Shown: positions 56,747 through 64,000 of the stretch, piece by piece | Layout of the letters: each line of letters starts with the position of its first letter | How positions within the stretch are numbered: position 1 is the stretch's first letter | Assembly: GCA_963970005.1 (NCBI GenBank) | Contig: CAXAMN010025328.1 | Coordinates: forward strand, 622,677-686,676 | Source of the DNA: Durusdinium trenchii | Lineage: Eukaryota; Sar; Dinophyceae; Suessiales; Symbiodiniaceae | DNA length: 64,000 nucleotides | Direction of reading: 5' to 3' | Notes under the pieces: generated by a model | What the model saw: the letters and a program-made list of their open reading frames with translations, nothing else | Database searches by the model: none | Told to the model about the DNA's origin: nothing | Position numbers and translations under genes: made by a program

Positions 56747-56838
56747 AAGAAGCAGAAGAAGAAGAAGAAGAAGCAGAAGAAGAGGAAGAAGAAGAAGCAG
56801 AAGCAGAAGCAGAAGCAGAAGGAGGAGAAGAAGAAGAC
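56747..56838 (+). repeat. GAA/GCA trinucleotide repeat
   Basis: About 30 AGA/AGC-type triplets, giving poly-Lys/Gln or poly-Leu artefact ORFs. Confidence 0.95.
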
Positions 56839-57011
56839 CTACACAACTTGGTACCCTGTGACCTACCTGCACACCACCGTGGTCCACCGTGCTCCACACT
56901 GTGTGGGCAGGCGCCCCCCCGGCTCTTGTACCCTACCCATGAACCAACGCAGCCACGCAGTGGTGTGAAGGGCTTTGTTCCAACAAGAACGTTTCATCAC
57001 TCTTTTTGTGG

Positions 57012-57200
57012 CAGGTGCCGTGGCAGGCCTGTTTGATTCACGTGATGATTGTGGTACATCATTGTGGTGTTTGTGTCCTTTGCTTATGTGCCAGAACTGC
57101 TCATTGATTTTGCCTGGCTACTCTTCCTAGCTTGCAAAGAGCAAAAGTCGCTATAGGGCGGACATAGTACCACTTACGACATGCGTATAAGCTGCTGCAC
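57012..57200 (+). repeat. Duplicated block, copy 1 (uninterrupted)
   Basis: 57012-57131 is repeated at 57410-57529 with fewer than ten differences over 120 bases, and the following TTGCAAAGAGCAAAAGTCGC is found again at 57904. One frame of each copy reads GA(V/A)AG(L/P)FDS then SLWCLCPLLMCQNCSLILPG before the same stop. A CAG precedes each copy, compatible with a splice acceptor. Confidence 0.85.
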
Positions 57201-57335
57201 TCTCACTCTCTCTCACTCTCTCACTCTCTCACTTTCTCACTCCCTCAATCTCACTGACACTCACACTCACACAGACCACCACCGCCGCCATCACCACGAT
57301 CTCCACCTTCATCGCCACCATCACCTCTCTGGACC
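57198..57335 (+). repeat. CTCTCA then CACCAC simple-sequence tract
   Basis: 57198-57245 is (CTCTCA)n-like pyrimidine-rich, followed to 57335 by CACCACCGCCATCACC-type triplets. Confidence 0.9.
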
Positions 57336-57409
57336 CCAATTCGTCTAGATCTCCAGACTTTCTGCTGCTACGCACTGTTTGGAGTTTTTTGCCGGGATAA
57401 TTTTTGGGA

Positions 57410-57985
57410 CAGGTGCCGCGGCAGGCCCGTTTGATTCACCTGACGATTGTGGTGCATCATTGTGGTGTTTGTGTCCTTTGCTTATGTGCCAGAATTGCTC
57501 ATTGATTTTGCCTGGCTACTCTTCCTAGCGCTTTTAGTGACAGGTGTATGATTCGAAAAAGATTCTGCGGCGCTTGAGCAAGCAGCTTATGGCAAAACCA
57601 AACGATCTGCTGATGTATGTCTCGAAGCGCTTTGCGTGTAGTGTCAGGGACAGCTTTGGTAGAGTTGAAGAAGCGTTGGTGCTCCTTTATTCGGTCAAGC
57701 AAATCGAGGAACGATTGCTTTCTTCATCACAACCGTTTGGTGCAGGCAATACCACCATGGACAGGTAAGTTTCAAGTGTGGCTTGATGGTGTGGATGGTC
57801 ACTCGACAACTATGTACGCAAGCGCCGGAAAAATGTAGCGCAATGCGTCGCGCGCGACAAACCTATAGCGCCCCAGGACGGCGTAGCAACCAATGGTCTT
57901 AGCTTGCAAAGAGCAAAAGTCGCTATAGGAACATGTGCTTTAATCTCGGAACCTTGACATGCGTTTCAGCTGCTTGGAAACCTAG
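57410..57985 (+). repeat. Duplicated block, copy 2 (split by a ~370-bp insertion)
   Basis: Matches copy 1 over 57410-57529, then is interrupted, and resumes at 57904 with TTGCAAAGAGCAAAAGTCGC. The interruption (57530-57899) is flanked by TAGC on both sides (57526-57529 and 57900-57903), consistent with a 4-bp target duplication. No terminal inverted repeats were seen. Confidence 0.75.
57553..57764 (+). CDS. Candidate internal exon
   Basis: Inside the insertion, an open frame is bordered by TTTTAGTGACAG (acceptor-like) and ACAG|GTAAGT (a good donor). The frame reads VYDSKKILRRLSKQLMAKPN then DLLMYVSKRFACSVRDSFGR, a basic, helix-rich, protein-like sequence without a known family. The length of about 70 codons is typical of an internal exon. 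Neighbouring exons were not identified. Confidence 0.35.
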
Positions 57986-58541
57986 CCAGGTCATCAAAGC
58001 ATCACCAGCATCACGGGTATGGTGGGGTGGTGCGCGCTACAAAAAGGCAGCTTGAAAATAGGTTCCACCTCAGAATAGTGAGGAAAAGGTTGAGAAGATT
58101 CCACAACCAAAAGCCTCTTTCTGGACCTTCTGGAGAAGCAGTGTTGTTTCGATATGTTTTGATGTGCGTGGCCCACTGGAAGTGATTGGCCACTCCGCCC
58201 TTCAACAAAGCCCTCCAAGAACGACACTTGATGATGCATGTCGATTTGAACGAGGAAGGGATCTACATGATGGGTGCTGATGGGTCTTTACCCACACACG
58301 GACAGGGATCACCGAAGTCCTGCAATCAATCATTGCAGACTCCGAGGAATGTCTTGCTCAGGGAGATGCGCGGACGGATGGACGGATTTGCTCTACCTGG
58401 CCACTACAGCAAGGCCAAGCAAGGGAGAGTTGTCAGGCAAATGGAAAAGCGCTTCTTTGTGAAGTTAGTTTTTGAATTACTACATGCGTTCAAAAAAGCA
58501 TCTCAAACATTATGCTGTAGTTTTGCGCCCGCACCTGGTAC
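57986..58541. other. Anonymous DNA
   Basis: No gene or repeat of note recognised. Confidence 0.45.
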
Positions 58542-58623
58542 CTGCTGCTTGCTGCTGCCGGTTGCTGCTGCTGCTGCTGCTGTTGCTGGCGCGTTGCTGC
58601 TGGTTGTTGTTGCCGCTGCTGCG
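58542..58623 (+). repeat. CTG/GTT trinucleotide repeat
   Basis: About 25 triplets, mainly CTG, with GTT and CCG interruptions. Confidence 0.93.
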
Positions 58624-58960
58624 GCCAGGACATGTTGCGATTCCCGGCCAGGCCTTTGCTGCCAAAAGAGCCCCAGTTGTTTCTTTCACTAGCTTTCGCC
58701 CCCTTCTGGGCCACAAGTGCTTTAGTTTTGCGCCCGCGCCCTCGAGCTTCAACAGTGCCATGGAGATGTCCCCACTACCACAAATCACGCGCACACAACA
58801 ACGTGAATGCGTACCGTTGCCAGGCAGCATCCTCTACTGACTGCCCAGACCCATGCAGCGTGCAGGGTCAAAAGTCGGGGGAACCGCAGTAACCGCGCAC
58901 AATGTAACACCTCGGCCACGTGTGTCCTACTTCCATCTGGTGAACTGTCAGTCCCTGGAT

Positions 58961-59240
58961 CTCGTTTTGTTGCCGTTGTCTTTCTTGTTACTGTCGTTGT
59001 TTGCCTCGTTGCTGTCGTTGCCGTAGTCACTGTGTCAGCGTCCTTGTTGTTCTTGTCGTTGTCGTCGTTGGTGGTGTTGTTGTTGTTGTGGTGGTTCTTG
59101 TTACCTTCGCGGCGCGCTTTCTTTTTTCTTCTTCGGCCTGTTCGTCTGCTCCATGCTCTTGTGTCTGTTTTTTGTCTTGGTGGTAACTGTTGTTCTTGTC
59201 GTTCTTCTTCGTCTTGTTCTTTTCGTTCTTGTTCTTGCGT
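58961..59240 (+). repeat. GTT/GTC/CTT degenerate trinucleotide tract
   Basis: About 280 bases biased to TTG-TCG-TTC triplets on the plus strand. Open frames on both strands are composition artefacts. Confidence 0.85.
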
Positions 59241-62200
59241 CTGAGATCCATATTATTGCCGCGATGTTGGGCCATCTTGACCCAGCTCAGGGCCATGTTC
59301 AGCTCTTTTGTCCCATGTTGATGCGTCAATGTCTTAATCTGGAACTCTTATTCTTTCGATGTGCATCATCTTCCCATTTGCTTGACCCTTGAAGATCAAG
59401 CAGAAGAGCAAAACGCTAATAATAATGCAAGGCCGCTCGGGCAGCAGATCTCGCACCATGGGCCTTTGAAAACGACCTCGGCCATCAACATATCCATCTT
59501 GGAGCCATCTTGGAACTATGTCGAGGGATCTTGGTCTGAGATTCCACTATAAAATCAAAGGGGAAGGGGCGGGCTGCTTGTTTATAGATAAAAATCACCC
59601 CTAGGATTGAGCCATATATATAATCGTGATCATTAAAGCAGCCTTACGATAACTATAGTTTGAGACCGGATCACTGGTTGTTCAAAAGTGAGATCATGCC
59701 TTTGCATGGATTTGTGTTTTCCAATAAAGGTTTTTCCTTTTTTTCAGAAGAGGAGCGGACTTTATAGGGAACAAAGCTGCCAGTGTGAAATGTGGTTTCG
59801 ATGTTATAGCACATTTTTTTGCTTGAACTTTTTATAGGGACCTGCATGGAAAACGACAGAAGATGATGATTATTATACAGCAAAGGTTGCTATTGCTTCA
59901 ATTGAATCGTTTGCGGGATCTGTCGTATTCGTGTATCTTTTCGGCTTGGCGTCTTTCCGATTTCTTTGAGTTGACCGCTCAAACCAAAAATTACAATAAA
60001 ATCAAAAGGCCAAGTCGCTCTGGCGCACAGTTTTTAGAAATCTGTTGTGGCTGTATCAGTATTTTATGGACCTGTGCATCCCATTCTATAGTGACCTCAT
60101 TTGACTGTCGTGTGAGCTGAGGACACCAGGTTTTTCCATAATCGTATTTTACACTTTTCAATGTGTATGCGCGCTGCTGAAAATGACATTTTATAGAGTA
60201 GCCCTACCCCCCCAAAAACCCAACCCTGCAGGGACAAGTAGCAACGTAAATTCACACGGGGATGTTGAGTTTATGTTGAACGATCTTGGAACTCTGTTGA
60301 TCCATCTTGGATTGTTTCTAAGAATATGCATCCATCCACGCTCTCCCCATGGGCCTGGGAGTTTCAGTGCGTCCCCTGGCTGCCTTAGCAGCCGCTGCTA
60401 AAGACCTCGGCGGTTGCTAAGAAAAGGTCGGCGGCTGTGGGCGCCTCCCCACCCCTACCTCCAGTAGGACAGACAAATTTTTCTAAAGTTGCTCCCTGCT
60501 TTGAGGCTGCTGGAGCTGAGCACAAGCAACCACAAAGTAGCTGCGAATCCAATCCAAAAAATGCTGTTCAACCTCGTAAAGAATTGCACATGTAAAGTTA
60601 ATGAAACTGGGAGGGATGTCCCTGAGTCTTCCTACGACTTGGCCCCTGAAAAAATAAAGGTTGATGCTCACCCTGCAACATCTTGGCTGGCTGTGTATGG
60701 ATGGAAAACACAGTGCCTTCGATTCCTGAACTTGGGCATTCTCCCTCCGCGCCCGGTGCGGCCCACTCTTTGAGGTTGCCAGTTGTCCCCATCTGCCCGC
60801 GGCAAAGGCGAATGCGTTTGTTCCGGTGGAAGGATGCACAGCGTGGTGTTTTGGGCCACATGGGAGGAACTGTTTCGTGACCGGGCTGAATGGGTAGCAG
60901 CTGCCTCACTTTGGGTTCCAACATTCGCGGATTATGCTCCAGTTTCTGTGTTCCAACATGTTGAGCTGAGTTGGTCGTGGGGACAGGGAAAGGAGATGCG
61001 GGGGGCCCAAACATGTTAATCATCATTATGTTGTTTTTCTTGTCCTGAAAGCATTGGAACACCGCACCAGCTGCATAGCTCGTGTCCTGGCTGCTGTTTC
61101 GGAACCTGTTGAACTTTCAACCAGCGATGTCCAAGGCCTGGACTGGACAGCTGGTGTAGCAAGGTAAAGTGGCCATTGAGTACCTTTTAGGTTAGAACGT
61201 TGCGAAGCTAAACTCTTTGGTGATTCCACTCCAACTCAGCTCCACGTCGTCGATAGTTCCCTTCAACATCTCAACAAGCTCCGGCCTCAGGTCTACGTCG
61301 TTTATGAATGTGTTTTGGTTTCAAGAGAACAATTTGTGTGCTAAAGAACCCCTGTTGGTTTGTGTTGCCATCTCCGTCTATATATATTTCGCACTGTATC
61401 TTCAAAGTGTTCGTTATCATCGCCCAATAGTTAGTTTGCTCCGTCCAAAACCCGCGGCAGGGTGCCCGAAAACGTGACGAAGAGGAGCGGGACAATGTCG
61501 CCATGATTTTCTGAGTGATAGTCTTTGATGAGTGGCGAAGAGTATAGAAGTGGTTGTCATTTTCAAAAACTCTATTTTCCTACATCATCACTTCTACAAT
61601 AGGGAAAATGTTTGATTTGAACTTATATATATATATATATATTTGTTTTTTTTACACCACCGGAAAGGCCACAGGTTTCAAAGGCGCTCCTGTTACTCAT
61701 CCCGTTTCGATCGCGGAGCTTTTTGAGGAACCTACAACCCAAACCTTTGCCCCGTCGGATCTCACCCGCAAACACGAAAGGAAGCCACGAATCGTTCGAA
61801 GCCGGCGGAGTTCCGGTCACCACCACCACCGAACTCGTTCGTTCGGATGACCTTTGTCATCCGAAGCCGTCACCGGTTCTGGCGGCCCTGCTGACCCCGC
61901 CAGAGATGGAGACAGCATGGTGCCTTCTCGGTCGCATGGTTCATCGTCGTTTCAGGCGGTCGCCACTCGTTGGTTGATGACAAGACCGCTGTGACGTCTG
62001 GAGGAGCAGGCTTTCCTGGCGCGGCAGCTCCATCATTCCGCGTCCCAGAACCGCAGGCAGAGGCGCACTGAGCCGGTGCGATGCGCGTTCCAAATCCGCG
62101 AGGGGACACTGATGGGACATTTGATTCTTTTCGGGTAGCCAGAGGATCAAAAAGGAGTCTAGGTCAAGGTCCTTTCCAAAACCGAAGAAACAACAGCTTG

Positions 62201-62396
62201 GAAGTTGATTGCCCAAGAATCAGGAAGCTCTCTGCTCGAAACGTCATTTTGGAAATTGATCGATTTGGATTCTGCAGTGAGTCTTAGAACGCTTTACACA
62301 GATTGTTTAAAGTTTACACATTGGCATAGGAATTTGATCAGATTGGTTTTCATGGTAGCTCACCTTTGTGGTGCTGCATGTCATGATTGCCTTCCT
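59241..62396. other. AT-richer anonymous DNA
   Basis: No supportable gene. The segment around 59.5-60.2 kb is notably AT-rich, with a TATAGGGA phrase near 59764 and 59832. An (AT)n run lies at 61622-61641. ORFs at 60.5-61.0 kb overlap on opposite strands and lack domains. Confidence 0.45.
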
Positions 62397-62669
62397 TTGA
62401 TCTCTCTCTCTCTCTCTCCCTTTCCTTTCCTTTCTTTTCTTTTCTTTCCTTTCTTTTCTTTTCTTTCCTTTCTTTTCTTTCCTTTCCTTTCTTTTCTTTT
62501 CTTTCCTTTCCTTTCTTTTCTTTTCTTTCCTTTCTGTTCTTTTCTTTCCTTTCCTTTCTTTTCTTTCCTTTCTTTTCTTTTCTTTCCTTTCTTTTCTTTT
62601 TCTTTTCTTTTTCTTTTCTTTCTTTCTTTCTTTCTTTCTCTCTCGCGCTCTCTCTCTCTCTCTCTCTTA
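62397..62669 (+). repeat. Polypyrimidine TTTTC/CCTTT satellite
   Basis: About 270 bases of pure C/T apart from one G, built of TCTTTTCTTTCCTTTCC-like units and edged by CT dinucleotides on both sides. All long ORFs here (FLSFPFFSFL and KERKEKKRKER) are artefacts. Confidence 0.97.
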
Positions 62670-64000
62670 TTACTTTTTTTGCCCCTGCCACTGCCGCCCC
62701 GGCGATTCGTGCGTGTGGTCGCGTCCCGCCCGAGTTCTTTTCCGGGACGGAGACACACCGGCGGAGGTCGATGGCGCAGCGGGACTGGCTGAAGCGGAGC
62801 CGCGAGGAGGAGGACACCGCCTTCTGGGGCTCCAAGGCGGGAGGTGCGCCGAAGGCGGCGGACTTGGGTGTCGTTCGCAGCGAAAAAAGCGTTCGAAAGG
62901 AAGCCGCGGAAGCAGACGTCGACGGGATGCGTTTTGTGTGTGTGTGTGTTTTGGCGCTTTTTCGGTGGAGACAGATCAGGCAGATCTATGGAAGCGTGAA
63001 ACTACCTTGATGGGGTGTTCCTCAGTTGAAAAAGGAGCAGAGTCTCAAGATGTTCCCGTCAACTGGGAAACTGAGAATCACTCAAGTCTGGTCGCCACCC
63101 AGTCTTTGATCCCAGTTTTCCGAGATTTGACGCGCAAAGTGCCGGCTTTCAGCTCTTGACTGCATGCCAGGGGAAGGAAGGTTTCCGGACCTTCTTGCAG
63201 AAGAAGTTTGGGCTCGGATGCTCAGGAGTGATCGCTCTCTTAGTCTCATGGTTTGCTTGGTGCACCACGGCCGCCCTTGCGAGCTAGAAGAACCTTGCGG
63301 GCCGCCCTTGCGGGACTCCGAGAATTCATGGCTCGTTGACCTTCATTTGACAGCCAGACTAAAGGGTCCTGCAAAGTCCCATACGAGAGAGAGAGAGAGA
63401 GAGAGAGACATCGATTTCTCTGGGGTCCATCCCCAGCATGTCGGCAGCTGGCGGTTTTCTCGCGAAGGCTCCAACAAACTCTCCAAAGGCGGGTCCGTCC
63501 TGCCCCCCTGGAGGGTTCCGATCCAGTTCGCCTCAGGGGGATCCTCAAGGGCTGGCGAGCGGTGGACAGCCAGGCCCGCCTGCCTTCGGTATACGGGGGT
63601 TTCGGACGGCACCGGAGCGGGGATTGGGGCAGATGTGATGGCTGGTGAACATCGTGCATGAAGAGAGGAACAAAAGATTTGGCCGGGGGGGGTGGGTACT
63701 TCTCTAGATTCTATGGCTGTCCAGTCGACTGGGAGGCCAAAGCAACCCCTAGTCAGTTTCCCTTTCGATCCACAGGTCGCTTCGCTTTGCTGGGCAAGTG
63801 GTGACCGGAGGGTCAATTTCAGTTCCTGGCACCTCTGAGGTGCCGAACTGGGAACCTCCATGAACACAAGGGGCTGTGGACGTGCCACGACCATCCAACA
63901 CCCTCTGGCGGAAACAGCGACTCGCCCCTCGGCCGCGACGCCGCGGCGAGGGCTCCGGCCGTTTGGGCTTCCACGAGTTCTGCCACGCCTGCCGCGTCCG
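62670..64000. other. Anonymous DNA to window end
   Basis: No gene recognised. A short GA run lies at 63386-63408. Frames at 62713-63159 and 63343-63894 are open but overlap others and show no domain. Confidence 0.45.

Larger units (their letters stand above)
46867..57011. other. Anonymous DNA with scattered short repeats
   Basis: No ORF in this ten-kilobase stretch carries a domain I recognise; long frames (for example 254 codons at 48506-49270 and 214 at 52475-53119) have overlapping counterparts and low-complexity content. Local structures are listed separately. GC-rich islands near 51.1-51.3, 52.2-52.4 and 55.9-56.4 kb could hide exons. Confidence 0.45.

Noticed and set aside
62205..62835. 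Phe/Leu/Ser-rich and Lys/Glu-rich ORFs of 125-207 codons
   Set aside because: Artefacts of the polypyrimidine tract, open in all frames.

Overview
The window looks like nuclear DNA of a dinoflagellate, most likely a Symbiodiniaceae-type alga. No continuous host gene is recognisable. Coding signal is confined to retroelement and transposon proteins, a few isolated exon-like segments and one U2-like snRNA. These lie in long, repeat-rich, moderately GC-rich DNA with many micro- and minisatellites. The assignment rests on the style of the elements (Copia polyproteins carrying a methyltransferase-like domain, multi-frame decayed gag-like ORFs, a BspA-type LRR exon) and is an inference. No rRNA, tRNA, CRISPR or prokaryotic signal was seen.

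Layout. 1-10.4 kb: anonymous DNA with short repeats and one strong hairpin. 10.4-21.4 kb: a decayed cut-and-paste transposase pseudogene on the minus strand, split by a 9.16 kb Copia-type LTR retrotransposon at 10993-20152. The element is structurally complete: identical 148-bp LTRs (TG...CA), a perfect 5-bp target duplication (GGGGT), a primer-binding site, a polypurine tract, gag with CCHC knuckle and DTGA protease, a DNA-cytosine-methyltransferase-like domain, GAG-pre-integrase zinc motif, integrase, Copia reverse transcriptase and RNase H. Its reading frame is broken by frameshifts and one in-frame TGA. 21.4-24.1 kb: repeats and a fold-back. 24.1-26.0 kb: a frameshifted non-LTR (LINE) reverse transcriptase on the minus strand. 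26-31 kb: anonymous DNA and minisatellites.

31.3-39.6 kb is a graveyard of decayed element ORFs, nearly all on the plus strand: a small gag-associated ORF (minus strand), a Copia RT/RNase H relic with YVDD changed to YVDA, a P-loop-NTPase-like ORF in two alternating frames, and a gag-knuckle / proline-rich / methyltransferase-like series. 40.0-41.5 kb holds a minus-strand U2 snRNA-like gene with an altered branch-site-recognition sequence, lying close to two related coding fragments in opposite orientation. 41.6-43.9 kb is dominated by tandem repeats, including a large GGAT array enclosing a minus-strand BspA-type LRR exon. 44-64 kb is mostly anonymous, with a duplicated 120-bp block around 57 kb, one candidate exon and several simple-sequence arrays.

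The elements do not form a host pathway. Their main relationship is historical: the Copia element inserted into an already decayed transposase, and two separate degenerate polyproteins both carry a methyltransferase-like domain. All annotation is by eye; no database search was run.
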